DNA from: UBA2421 sp002343075
Lineage (GTDB): Bacteria; Planctomycetota; Phycisphaerae; Tepidisphaerales; Tepidisphaeraceae
NCBI GenBank assembly: GCA_937982565.1
Contig: CALJLN010000050.1
Span: forward strand, 62,001-126,000
Length of the DNA: 64,000 bases
Direction of reading: 5' to 3'
This document shows, piece by piece, positions 8,757-17,357 of this stretch (its first letter is position 1; every line of letters begins with the position of its first letter). A program made the translations under genes and the position numbers. Below the pieces are notes generated by a model. That model did no database searches. It was given only the letters and a program-made list of their open reading frames with translations, and was not told the DNA's origin.

Positions 8757-10748
8757 TCAGGTGAGATCGCTGACGAGTGCTCGGACGGAGTTGCGGGTGC
8801 GATCGAGCAGAAGGCGGGTTGCCTGGCCCGTTACGGTGGTGGCTTCGGCAACACTGATGGCCTTGCCGCCCGGGGCGATTCGAGTGCTCGACCAGATGCC
8901 GGTGCTGCTGCGCGTGGCGTCGAAAGTCGCGTCACGCGTCCGGTTGTAGTACGCGATGTGCAGCGTATCGCCGCTGTCGTAGTATAGGTCGATGCTAAGG
9001 CCAACCGAGCCTTTGTCGGCGACCGTTTCAGTGAACCAGTCAGTGTTACGATAGGCGTACTTAACGTCGCCCTTGTCGGTATCGCGATAGGCAATCGCCG
9101 CGCGACCGCCGGCGAGGCTCAGATCGATATTCGCCACGCCTTGCAGATCATCCACGACAAAAGTCTGCCACGCCGGCTCGGCTGTGCTGTAGCGTGTGTA
9201 TTTCAGGTTGCCGTTGGTATTGTCGGCATATGCAATGGCGACAATCGTTGCGCCGTTCGACTGCACGGCGTCGATACTCGCCCACTCACCGACGTCGCCA
9301 GCAGCATCGACGGTGGAAGTTTGGTAGCCGGTGCGGCGGTTGCCCGAGGCAAACTTAAGATCGGCGTTGGTCTGATCAGAGTAGGCGACAAGTGCCTGCC
9401 CCGACGCATCAAACGCAATCGATGCGTATTGCCCGACGTCGCCGCTGGAGTCGAGCAGGGTGTTGAAGTAGACGCCGTTCTCCAGCGATGCCAGCCGAAG
9501 GTCTTTGTTGGTCATGTCATAAAACGCCACCGTGGGCTTGCCCGCCTGGTCGATCGCCAGTGAAAGATATGCGCCCGCGTCGGCACCGGCGTCGCTGGCG
9601 GTAAGGGGGCGCGACCATTTGCCGTTGCTGAATCGAGTGCTGACGAGCACGCTCCCGGACGTCTTGTCGTAATAGGCAGCATGCAACACGCCGTAGGGGT
9701 CGTACGCGCTATCGATCGATTGCGACTTGTCGACTTGCAGCGAATCGGTCATGCGCGATGTCAGCCGGGTCACGCTCCGAACGGCGGCGAAGACATTCAC
9801 CCGCGAATACTCGCGCCCGCTGGTGCGGCCGGTTTCATTATCACCGTCGTAGTTGGTCACACCGCTCGAACGGATGATGCTAGTCACCTCCGCGGGTGTT
9901 AAGAAGCTGGCTACTTGCCGAACGAGCGCAGCCACGCCGGCGATGAGCGGCGAGGCGAAGCTGGTGCCGCTGGTGGTTTCAAACCCGCCCCCCCGGCTGG
10001 TGGTGACGATGTTGTCGCCCGGCGCGAGCAGATCAAGCTCGGTGCCCCGCTGGGTGTATTCAGCGATTTGGTCGCTCGCGGTGACCGACCCAACCGCCGT
10101 CACGTTGGCGTCGGCCGCCGGATACGCCACGCCGTTGCCACTGACCCGCGATCGCCCACTGTTACCACTCGCTGCAAACACAGAGATGTTGAGCGCGGCA
10201 AGCTGCGCATATTCGTCGCTTAACTGCGCGTTCGATTGCTCCGCCTGGTATGCCCCCGAACCGAGCGACAGATTGACGACTGTTATGCCATATCGCTCAT
10301 GATTGGCGATGACCCATTTCAGCGCCTTCTCAATATTGCTGTCGAGGATGCTGTCTTCCGTGCCGACACGCAGCGCCACCAGCTTCGCATCGGGCGCAAT
10401 CCCTTGATACTCGATGCCCTGGTAGGTGTATCTGTCAGCTGCGATGACGCCAGCGACACTGGTGCCATGGCCTTCGGTGTCCATCGGATCGGAATCGTTA
10501 TCCAGAAAGTCATAGCCTGCGATCACCTTCTTATCAGGCCCAATCCCCCCTCCCAGACTTGGGTGGGTGTAGTCAATGCCAGTGTCGATTACAGCGACCG
10601 TTTGCCCCGCACCGGTGATTTCACCATATGCAGCAATCGCATTATCCTGACTGATGAGTTGTGCGTACGAACTAAACGCCAACAGTGTCCGCTGCTCGAG
10701 TCTTTCGATGAGCGAACGGGCTGAGTTATTGTTATCGCTGGCGGGCAT
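8757..10748 (-). CDS. Secreted S8 (subtilisin-like) serine protease, LEPR-XLL type
   Basis: This 663-residue protein carries a planctomycete LEPR-XLL-like export motif at residues 13-25 (LIERLEQRTLLAF). It is followed directly by a subtilase domain without an obvious I9 propeptide. The catalytic triad is visible: Asp55 in VAVIDTGIDYTHP, His94 in EGHGTSVAGVIA and Ser263 in SGTSFASPLIAG, with the oxyanion Asn196 in AASGNSG. Residues of about 340-660 form a repeat domain with strands such as SIAFDASGQALVAYSDQ and SLAIDQAGKPTVAFYD, probably a beta-propeller that could bind substrate or the cell surface. The lack of a propeptide is notable. Substrate is unknown. Confidence 0.9.
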   Translation of the reverse strand: MPASDNNNSARSLIERLEQRTLLAFSSYAQLISQDNAIAAYGEITGAGQTVAVIDTGIDYTHPSLGGGIGPDKKVIAGYDFLDNDSDPMDTEGHGTSVAGVIAADRYTYQGIEYQGIAPDAKLVALRVGTEDSILDSNIEKALKWVIANHERYGITVVNLSLGSGAYQAEQSNAQLSDEYAQLAALNISVFAASGNSGRSRVSGNGVAYPAADANVTAVGSVTASDQIAEYTQRGTELDLLAPGDNIVTTSRGGGFETTSGTSFASPLIAGVAALVRQVASFLTPAEVTSIIRSSGVTNYDGDNETGRTSGREYSRVNVFAAVRSVTRLTSRMTDSLQVDKSQSIDSAYDPYGVLHAAYYDKTSGSVLVSTRFSNGKWSRPLTASDAGADAGAYLSLAIDQAGKPTVAFYDMTNKDLRLASLENGVYFNTLLDSSGDVGQYASIAFDASGQALVAYSDQTNADLKFASGNRRTGYQTSTVDAAGDVGEWASIDAVQSNGATIVAIAYADNTNGNLKYTRYSTAEPAWQTFVVDDLQGVANIDLSLAGGRAAIAYRDTDKGDVKYAYRNTDWFTETVADKGSVGLSIDLYYDSGDTLHIAYYNRTRDATFDATRSSTGIWSSTRIAPGGKAISVAEATTVTGQATRLLLDRTRNSVRALVSDLT

Positions 10749-10766
10749 CCTGATGACTTTCTGATA

Positions 10767-10852
10767 GAAGAATCGTGCCGTGCTGGTTCTGACAAAGAAC
10801 AGATCGCCGCCGGCCCTCGCTGCAATGGTTCGGGGTTGGGAGACGATTCTTC
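10767..10852 (-). ncRNA. Candidate structured 5' leader of the protease gene
   Basis: Upstream of the protease start, GAAGAATCGT (10767-10776) and ACGATTCTTC (10843-10852) form a perfect 10-base inverted repeat. Between the arms, GTTCT (10786-10790) and AGAAC (10796-10800) form a small hairpin. The element would lie 19-104 bases before the start codon in the mRNA. It could be a regulatory leader or an operator pair. I do not recognise a known riboswitch class. Confidence 0.3.
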
Positions 10853-10923
10853 CCTGGAAAGTTTCTCACTTGCAGAATTCTAAAGTGCGAATTTGACCGA
10901 CCAGTGTCCGATCGCTGAGTTTT

Positions 10924-12225
10924 CTATCGGCGCAAGACCGAGTAGGTGTCCAGTGAAACCGCCTTAAGAGAGCGCCGGCGGAAAATCGTGGTGAGCAGGA
11001 TCAGGTCCGCCGCAATGACCGCCGCGGTGACGGTCAGCGCGCGGGTGGGGAGGACTTGCTCGCCTTCGATCGCAGGCAGGGTAAACTCGTCCGTTAGCGC
11101 CGCGATGGAATCGAGCATAAACGCCGAGGCAGAGCCTAGCCTTGGAAAGTAAAACATCATGGGTCCGACGACCGCCGCCGCGGTCATGGCGGGCACGACA
11201 ACCGGTGCACTGAACGTTGACGCCAACTGCCGCGTTTGCACGATGATCGGCGCAGCAGAACTCGTTTCAAATGAGAGCGGCAGAATCGGCGTTGACCCAA
11301 ACAACGATGCGAACGGGCCATCGAGCGGATTCCCGCTGATCAGCGCATCTTCGCTGGCTCTTCCAATGGTTGCGGCAGACGCTGGTTCAGTTGCCAACGT
11401 CATCGACATAACGCCCAACGGCAAGTTTGAACTGATACCTGCCTCGACGATCGAAGCGACGTTCGACTGAAACTCCGGCGAATGCACAGCGGCACCCTGA
11501 TCGGTGGACGACCACGCCCGATCTGCCGCCTGAGTCGGTTGGCCAACACCGGCTACCGCGCGGCCTGCGTTCGCCAAAACGACCGGATTGCCTCCGTCGG
11601 ACTGCTGAACCGAAACACCGCCCCAGACGGCCGGATCTTCTCCTGAGCGTGAATGAGTCGGTGGAACAAGGCCTTCTACTGGGCGGGGGACTGGTAGCGG
11701 CCGTGGAGACGATGCTCCCGTGAACGACAATCGCACAACAATTGGCATCGAGGCCGCGCGCGCCCTGGCTGAAGCGACAACCTCAAGCAGCAGACCGGGC
11801 GGAATCACAGCTTGCCTCCCAGGCACTTCGGGCTGATTCGTTCCAATCTGCTTCAACACCGCCGCGGGAGATCGCCAACCCGCCGGAAGCTCGGCATGTG
11901 GCTTTTCGCCACGCAACACCGCACGACTAAGTGCAGCCCCTCGCGGTTCCGGCCCTGCCGGGCGCAGGTCTTCGCGCGGATCAGAACGCGTCGATTCCCG
12001 GAGCAGCATGCGGTGGGTCGCCCTGTCGGCAGTCGCCGCGACGAGTCTTGCGTTAGCGAGTTCGCCCGCGAGCTGTTGCGCCGGTTGGTTTGTCGCCGGC
12101 TGACCGACCATGGCGCGGTGAGCCAGGCGAACATCCGGCAGATCGCCAGCGGCGATCGTTGAAAACAAGGCCCGCGACTCCAGGGCTTCAATGCTGATCG
12201 CTCGGCGTTGTGTTTCTTGGCTCAT
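10924..12225 (-). CDS. LEPR-XLL-type protein with C-terminal membrane anchor
   Basis: I cannot assign a function to this 433-residue protein. Residues 8-22 (AISIEALESRALFST) match the LEPR-XLL-type N-terminal motif of planctomycete exported proteins. The body is low in recognisable motifs and rich in Ala, Pro, Ser and Arg, and looks largely disordered (PRPLPVPRPVEGLVPP). Near the C-terminus there are one or two hydrophobic segments: VVVPAMTAAAVVGPMMFYFP and ALTVTAAVIAADLILLTTIF followed by RRRS, a stop-transfer-like basic stretch. It lies between a secreted protease and a sigma/anti-sigma unit, 51 bases from the latter, so it could belong to that unit's output. Confidence 0.55.
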   Translation of the reverse strand: MSQETQRRAISIEALESRALFSTIAAGDLPDVRLAHRAMVGQPATNQPAQQLAGELANARLVAATADRATHRMLLRESTRSDPREDLRPAGPEPRGAALSRAVLRGEKPHAELPAGWRSPAAVLKQIGTNQPEVPGRQAVIPPGLLLEVVASARARAASMPIVVRLSFTGASSPRPLPVPRPVEGLVPPTHSRSGEDPAVWGGVSVQQSDGGNPVVLANAGRAVAGVGQPTQAADRAWSSTDQGAAVHSPEFQSNVASIVEAGISSNLPLGVMSMTLATEPASAATIGRASEDALISGNPLDGPFASLFGSTPILPLSFETSSAAPIIVQTRQLASTFSAPVVVPAMTAAAVVGPMMFYFPRLGSASAFMLDSIAALTDEFTLPAIEGEQVLPTRALTVTAAVIAADLILLTTIFRRRSLKAVSLDTYSVLRR

Positions 12226-12276
12226 GGCATCACCAAACCAATGTACGGCAAATCAGTGCGCCGCGACTCTCGCATT

Positions 12277-12849
12277 CTAAGACGCCTTTGAAACCCCATT
12301 TCTTCCATTCACTTTGCCCAAATGGGTAAAAAAATGCGCGTCAAAATGGCTCGCCGGGACGGCCTCCCCGCGTGCTCCGTCCAGCCCTGCTGGGCCCCTG
12401 GCGCGTAGAATCTCCTCATATCTCGCCCGCTGCTCTGCGTTTAACAACGTACGCGTTCTGGCGACGGCGACTTCAAACAGTTGATCGCGGCGATGGCTGA
12501 GTGAATCGAACTCGATGGCAAGTTCCTGTGAAATCTTCTCATACTGCGCTTTCTGCTCGTTGGTGAGCAGTGACACAAAAGCCTGATCGCGCCGCCGTTC
12601 CAGGGCGCGGGCTTGCTCGAAGGTATCACGTACCTCCGTTCGCACTCCTTCCCAGATCGTGCGCATCTGCTCACGTTGCTCTGCGGTAAGTCCAAGCGCC
12701 TCGGCCAATGGCGGCGGACCGGGGGCCGCAGCACGCGCGCCGCTGGTCACCAGCGACCATCGCGCCGCGAGCAAACCCCCTACCACACCCGCTGACAGAG
12801 CCAGCAAGGCGACGGCGACCATCAACCATTCGATTCGACTTCGTCGCAT
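12277..12849 (-). CDS. Spy/CnrX-like periplasmic sensor (LTxxQ family)
   Basis: This 190-residue protein has an N-terminal membrane anchor (MRRSRIEWLMVAVALLALSA) and a helical periplasmic domain. LGLTAEQREQMR and a second LLNAEQRARYEEI match the LTxxQ repeats of the Spy/CpxP and heavy-metal-resistance families. I chose the ATG at 12849 because it overlaps the anti-sigma stop by one base (TAATG), which indicates translational coupling. The gene order sigma, anti-sigma, LTxxQ protein resembles the CnrH-CnrY-CnrX metal-sensing unit, in which the LTxxQ protein senses metal and controls the anti-sigma factor. The signal sensed here is not known. A C-terminal SHFDAHFFTH stretch is rich in His and could bind metal. 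Confidence 0.72.
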   Translation of the reverse strand: MRRSRIEWLMVAVALLALSAGVVGGLLAARWSLVTSGARAAAPGPPPLAEALGLTAEQREQMRTIWEGVRTEVRDTFEQARALERRRDQAFVSLLTNEQKAQYEKISQELAIEFDSLSHRRDQLFEVAVARTRTLLNAEQRARYEEILRARGPAGLDGARGEAVPASHFDAHFFTHLGKVNGRNGVSKAS

Positions 12850-13364
12850 TAATTCGACTCCTGCAAGATTCCCTGCAACATCCACTCGTCGAGCGTCGCC
12901 TTTGCGGTGGCCGGCTCCTGACCTTGCTCAAACATCTCCGCCGGGGTTGGCCTGAGCGTCGTGGCGACTGTTTCCCATGGTTCAACCACCGCCGTCACGG
13001 TGCCTTCTCCGGCCTGTTGAACCGGAACTGAAAACTCGGCGAGCCACACCGCGCCGATGATCAGCACCGACGCCGCCAAGGCCGTGATCGCTGTAAAAAT
13101 GCGCCAGACGTGTTGCGCATTCGCGTCCTCAACCGCGGTATGAATGCGCTGCAATTCGTCGGCGGTGAGATCTCGGTCCGGTCTCGGCTCGAATAATCGC
13201 GAGGTTGCCTGCAATTCAGCGAGCTGCGCTGCGCATCGGCTGCATGTCATTAAATGCAACTCGACGCCCGCCTGCGCCGCGGGCGGCAATTCGCCATCAT
13301 GAAACGCGCTGAGAAGTTGATCGTCACACTCCGTCATGTCATTACCGAAAAAACCAACTGCCAT
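12849..13364 (-). CDS. Membrane-anchored zinc anti-sigma factor
   Basis: This 171-residue protein has the ZAS (zinc-binding anti-sigma) signature HLMTCSRC, a His-x3-Cys-x2-Cys arrangement, at about residues 37-44, after CDDQLLSAFHDGELPP. One membrane segment follows at about residues 92-110 (FTAITALAASVLIIGAVWLAE), and the C-terminal half lies outside. Such proteins hold their cognate ECF sigma factor inactive until a signal arrives. It starts 6 bases after the sigma factor gene and is coupled to the LTxxQ gene, so the three form one operon. An internal start at 13337 (MTECDDQ) is also possible. Confidence 0.85.
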   Translation of the reverse strand: MAVGFFGNDMTECDDQLLSAFHDGELPPAAQAGVELHLMTCSRCAAQLAELQATSRLFEPRPDRDLTADELQRIHTAVEDANAQHVWRIFTAITALAASVLIIGAVWLAEFSVPVQQAGEGTVTAVVEPWETVATTLRPTPAEMFEQGQEPATAKATLDEWMLQGILQESN

Positions 13365-13370
13365 TGGCCG

Positions 13371-13985
13371 TCATTCCAGCGGCCCCATTTTGCTGCGAAA
13401 CTCCGCGCGGGCGCGAAACAACCGCGACTCCACCGTGCCTCGCGGCACGTTTATCACCGCGGCGATTTCGTCATAACTGAGACCGCGCACTTCGCGGAGA
13501 GTCAGAATCTCACGAAACTGCGGCGAAAGTTGTTGCAACACCTCGTTCACGTCCAGTCGCTGTTCCATGCTGCGCGCGGGCCGGGTCGTCCCCATCTCCA
13601 GCGGACCGGACGTCGTACTCTCTTCATCGCCACGATGAATACTCAATGCCTTGCGGTGATGCCGTGACCGGTGCCATGCCTTGGCTGCCTGCCGTGTGAG
13701 AATCTGGGTCAGCCATGTGCGAATGGACGACCGATGTTCAAAATTCTTAAGCCCCCTATACGCACCGATAAAGGTCTCCTGCATCAAATCTTCCGCGTCC
13801 TCCCGACGGTGTGCCATCGACATTGCGACGCGCATGAGACCAGTGGCGTGACGATCGATCAGGGCATGAAACGCCCCGTCGTCCCCGGCGGTCGCCGCGC
13901 GCACCAGATCGGCATCGCTCACCTCCAAAGTTCTGATCTCCATGACACGGGCCAACTGCAGAGAATAGTTCCTGCAGCGGGGCAT
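13371..13985 (-). CDS. ECF-family RNA polymerase sigma factor
   Basis: This 204-residue protein has the two domains of an ECF sigma factor. Region 2 includes DAEDLMQETFIGAYRGL and RTWLTQILTRQAAKAW. Region 4 includes LTLREVRGLSYDEIAAV and VPRGTVESRLFRARA. The two are joined by a linker of about 45 residues. An alternative start at 13943 (MEIRTLEVSDADLV) would give a more usual length. It heads an operon with the zinc anti-sigma factor and the LTxxQ sensor. Upstream is the end of a phosphatase gene 48 bases away in the same direction. The regulon is unknown. Confidence 0.92.
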   Translation of the reverse strand: MPRCRNYSLQLARVMEIRTLEVSDADLVRAATAGDDGAFHALIDRHATGLMRVAMSMAHRREDAEDLMQETFIGAYRGLKNFEHRSSIRTWLTQILTRQAAKAWHRSRHHRKALSIHRGDEESTTSGPLEMGTTRPARSMEQRLDVNEVLQQLSPQFREILTLREVRGLSYDEIAAVINVPRGTVESRLFRARAEFRSKMGPLE

Positions 13986-14033
13986 AAAATTCCCTCGCGC
14001 CGTACAGCTCGTAAGCTTAGGTAGAATAGGGCG

Positions 14034-16034
14034 TTACGCTCGCATCTTCGCAACGACATAGGTCACGTCGTCCTGAATGGGCCGGCCGCCGAGGAATCCG
14101 CTCAGCGTGGCATCAATCGCGGTGGCGATATCGTGCGCGCTGCCCAGCGCGTTAGCGCGGATGACCGAGTCAAGACGGTCCTTTCCGAACATTTCATCGT
14201 CGTGGTTGCGCGCCTCCCAGATTCCGTCCGTGCCCAGCACAATCACGCTGCCGGGCTTGATATCGCGCGCTTCATACTCGGCATACTGCGTGCCGGGCAT
14301 GGCACCCAGGGGAATATCACCGTCGTCGGGCGTGGTAAAAACATCGGTCGCGGGGTCGTATATCACGATCGGATCGTGCGCCGCGCAGGCGTAGCGAATC
14401 CGGCGCAGGTCCGGATCGATCACCATTAACGTCATGGTCATGTAGAGCCGGTGCTCGGCGTCCTGGGTCAGCACGGAGTTGACCGCAGACAAAATCTGGC
14501 CCAGTGAGCCACCACTTAGCGCCGCGGAGCGAACTGCGGCCCGGGCTGTGCACATTACCAGCGCTGCGCCGATGCCATGCCCGGTGACATCACCGACTGC
14601 GATGAGCGCATTGCGGTCGGGCCAATCCAAAACGTCGGCAAAATCGTAGTAATCCCCGCCAGTGCTGTCGCAGTAACGGCTATGACCGGCAATATCGAGC
14701 TTACGCAACTGCGGCGGCTTCTGTGGCAGGAGCGCCTGTTGCACTTCGGTTGCCAATGCCAGCGATTGTTGTAACTCCACCGCATGCTGAAGCTTGGGCA
14801 CCATCGCGTTAAACGATGTCGCAAGCTGGCCAATCTCATCGTCGGAGTATTTCGTCGCACGTGCCGTGAAGTCGCCAGTCGAAAGCTGCTCTGCGGCGGT
14901 GTTGAGCGACAACAGGGGCTTTACAAAACTCCGCGCTCGCCAGATCGCCAGCAGCGAGGCAACTCCTGCCACCGTTACCACCGTCCGCCACTGCGCCGCC
15001 ACCATATCGTGCGTCGCCATCTGAAACTGCCGCAGCGGCTGCACAACCGCGACCTTCCAGGGCCGTTGTTTCATCTGCGCATAGCCGGCAACCCAGTTTG
15101 ACCTCCCGGGTTCTGAATCTGTCGGCGCCATGGTAAAGCTGGCGTTGCCCGACCCACTTTCATCGTTTAGCGGAGCGTGCAGCTCAGGCATGTCGAGCGA
15201 TTCGATCTTGTCGAGGCTGTATCTCAGTTCAGGATTGATTTCCTTCAATCGCTCGGCCGACACCGGCAGAAAGCTATGAAACAGCTTCTCCTTGTCGGGG
15301 TGCGAGATCACTACGCCAGCGTCGTCGACAAGCATGGCAAAACCGGCCGTGCCGATGCGCACGCCGTCCACGATCTCCCAGACCTTCTCGCCGCGCAACT
15401 TGACGACCGCGGCTCCGACGACGAGGCCGTTGTTTCCCGGCTGTGTTGATGCTGGTTCGGTGGTCGGCTGAGTCGCGGGGCGGGAAGGATCGCGCACGGG
15501 CGACGAGAAATAAACTCCCGGTTCGCGCGTAGTCTTGCCAATCAGAAACTCGCTCACATGCTCGCGCCCGCCGAGCGCTATGCGGCAATATTCTCGAAAT
15601 GCCAGGTCCTGACCAATGTTGCGCGAGTTGGTGCTGGCAATGCCGACACCCAGCGCATTGGTTACGAAGATTGAGGCGTGATCGGGATTTGTTGTAGTAA
15701 CCGCAAGCAGCCGGCGCTGGATTGCATCAAACTCCTCCTGCGTGCGGCCCGTTCCCGCGGCGGCGGCGGCAATGACGTCGTCATCCAGGCTCGCCTGCGC
15801 CACCACACCCCGGGTGTCGCTGATGAGCTGGTCAAGGCGTTGCGCGGTCGAACGCGCGAGTAATTGCACGTTCTGGCGAGCGAGATCTTCCAACTCCCGC
15901 CGACTCGTGCGGCCCGTGATCCAGACAGCAATAATCAGAGGCACCAGGGCGATCAACAGCAAGTCGATCGTCAGTTTCACAAGGATCGGCCAACTGGCCG
16001 GTCGGAACAGTCGCGAGGGGGTGGTGACAGGCAT
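14034..16034 (-). CDS. Membrane Cache-HAMP-SpoIIE PP2C serine phosphatase
   Basis: This 666-residue signalling protein has a transmembrane helix at about residues 19-42, a large extracytoplasmic Cache-like sensor domain, a second helix (TVVTVAGVASLLAIW), a HAMP domain (FVKPLLSLNTAAEQLSTGDF) and a PP2C phosphatase of the RsbU/SpoIIE type. The phosphatase has the metal motifs GGDYYDF, VGDVTGHGIGAALVM, GTDGIWEARN and DDVTYVVAK. RsbU-type enzymes dephosphorylate STAS anti-anti-sigma partners, but no STAS or RsbW gene is visible here. A Pro/Thr-rich stretch (SRPATQPTTEPASTQP) interrupts the sensor domain. It lies upstream of the sigma/anti-sigma/LTxxQ operon in the same direction. Confidence 0.9.
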   Translation of the reverse strand: MPVTTPSRLFRPASWPILVKLTIDLLLIALVPLIIAVWITGRTSRRELEDLARQNVQLLARSTAQRLDQLISDTRGVVAQASLDDDVIAAAAAGTGRTQEEFDAIQRRLLAVTTTNPDHASIFVTNALGVGIASTNSRNIGQDLAFREYCRIALGGREHVSEFLIGKTTREPGVYFSSPVRDPSRPATQPTTEPASTQPGNNGLVVGAAVVKLRGEKVWEIVDGVRIGTAGFAMLVDDAGVVISHPDKEKLFHSFLPVSAERLKEINPELRYSLDKIESLDMPELHAPLNDESGSGNASFTMAPTDSEPGRSNWVAGYAQMKQRPWKVAVVQPLRQFQMATHDMVAAQWRTVVTVAGVASLLAIWRARSFVKPLLSLNTAAEQLSTGDFTARATKYSDDEIGQLATSFNAMVPKLQHAVELQQSLALATEVQQALLPQKPPQLRKLDIAGHSRYCDSTGGDYYDFADVLDWPDRNALIAVGDVTGHGIGAALVMCTARAAVRSAALSGGSLGQILSAVNSVLTQDAEHRLYMTMTLMVIDPDLRRIRYACAAHDPIVIYDPATDVFTTPDDGDIPLGAMPGTQYAEYEARDIKPGSVIVLGTDGIWEARNHDDEMFGKDRLDSVIRANALGSAHDIATAIDATLSGFLGGRPIQDDVTYVVAKMRA

Positions 16035-16118
16035 GGCCGACGCATCTTACTACGGCAACGACGTTTTCAGGAACTTTCAAGCGGCGACGCGTCGGGAGCG
16101 GTGAAAAGCCGACCCGTG

Positions 16119-16541
16119 TCAGGCCGCGGCCTTGTGGGTGTCGGGGAGGAACTGTAGCAGCGGCCCCGGAAACTCGCGGCACCCCCGCCGGACGGCCTTT
16201 CCCACCGCATATTGCATGCTCAGATGAATTCGGCGCCAAACCCGCTCGTCCGGCTCCACCCCATAGTCGCGCATGCGCTCCACCGCCCACATCCAGACGT
16301 GGTATTCCTCTTCGCAACGCTTCTTGTACTTCTTAAAGCCGATCGCGTGATGACCAACTTCGTGCAAGAAGATGGAAAGGCTGATGGGTGTTTTCGGGTA
16401 TGGCGCTTCGATCCAGTTGACCGCGCGGCCGTCGTGATAGTAGACACGCCATGCGCACCCGGACATTTGCTTTCGCCAACGGCGGATGCGCAGGTCGTAC
16501 CGCTGCTTCATCTGCTCGATTATCAGCGCGTAGTCCTTCAT
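16119..16541 (-). CDS. Small HExxH putative metalloprotein
   Basis: This 140-residue basic protein contains LHEVGHHAIGFKKY with a zincin HExxH motif at residues 60-64. A downstream Glu in the helix CEEEYHVWMWAVERM could be the third zinc ligand. The arrangement is like small ImmA/IrrE- or SprT-type domains. There is no signal peptide, so it is probably cytoplasmic. I know no characterised member of this exact family. The gene ends 84 bases from the phosphatase start and runs the same way. Protease activity is inferred from the motif only. Confidence 0.62.
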   Translation of the reverse strand: MKDYALIIEQMKQRYDLRIRRWRKQMSGCAWRVYYHDGRAVNWIEAPYPKTPISLSIFLHEVGHHAIGFKKYKKRCEEEYHVWMWAVERMRDYGVEPDERVWRRIHLSMQYAVGKAVRRGCREFPGPLLQFLPDTHKAAA

Positions 16542-16627
16542 CCGCCAAGACCTTATCGGCCAAGCCCCGGGAAACTCTTAGCCAAAGGTTGCCCTGAAAC
16601 TGCCGGACGATACAAAGGCCGTTATCA

Positions 16628-17275
16628 ATGTGGTTTTCGTGGGTCACACTTCTGCTTTTGCTCGGGATGGCTGCGGTCACGTTCGCCGTGACGCAACTGT
16701 TGTCCTGGAAGCACACCGTCTGGCGACGCTACTTCGCACTCCGCGATTTTGCCGATAGCCGGGGTTTGAAACTGCATATCAAGCCTGCTGCGATGGATCG
16801 CCTCCCGGGCAGCCTCGCCGGCCTCTCGCCCCCGCCGCGGGCGCGATGGAACTTTCACGGGCCTACAATGTCGCTGCTTCGGCTGCACAGCGGCACGGAA
16901 ACCTATAATCTCGCGTTGATACGATTCACCGACAGATGGCCGACCACGGCTTTTCGGCCAGCCAACCTGCCGTCGTCGCTCTGGGATCGCCTGCCGATGT
17001 TTAGCTACCCCTCACCGTATGGGTCGCATCGCTTTACATTGCACGGCGTTGACCCTCCGGCGGCACGCCAGTTAAGCGATTCCGCCTGCCGTGCCTTGCT
17101 TCCGGCAGACCTCGGGCTGCTGCTGGACGAGAACGTGATGGTCATCGATTTTTCGTCCCGGCCGTTTGATCCGATCGAGCTAGGGCGGATGGTCTCGCTG
17201 GGGCAACAACTGGTTCGCGCGCTATCTGTCCTGAAAGCTAGTGGGGACCAACCCGCCGGGAATGAACCCGCGTAA
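16628..17275 (+). CDS. Hypothetical single-pass membrane protein
   Basis: I do not recognise this 215-residue protein. It begins with a strong membrane segment (MWFSWVTLLLLLGMAAVTFA) followed by a cytoplasmic-looking domain of about 185 residues. That domain has mixed strands (YNLALIRFTDRW, NVMVIDFSSRPFDPIELGR) and no clear catalytic motif. It is divergent from the HExxH gene with 86 bases between the starts, so the two may share a promoter region. The 3' neighbour is convergent. Confidence 0.6.
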   Translation: MWFSWVTLLLLLGMAAVTFAVTQLLSWKHTVWRRYFALRDFADSRGLKLHIKPAAMDRLPGSLAGLSPPPRARWNFHGPTMSLLRLHSGTETYNLALIRFTDRWPTTAFRPANLPSSLWDRLPMFSYPSPYGSHRFTLHGVDPPAARQLSDSACRALLPADLGLLLDENVMVIDFSSRPFDPIELGRMVSLGQQLVRALSVLKASGDQPAGNEPA

Positions 17276-17357
17276 ATCAGCCGCGACGGTACCCTGAACC
17301 CGGCGATTGCCATCAATTTGCGGCGGATTCGACGCAAGGGCCCCGTGGTTCCGGCGG

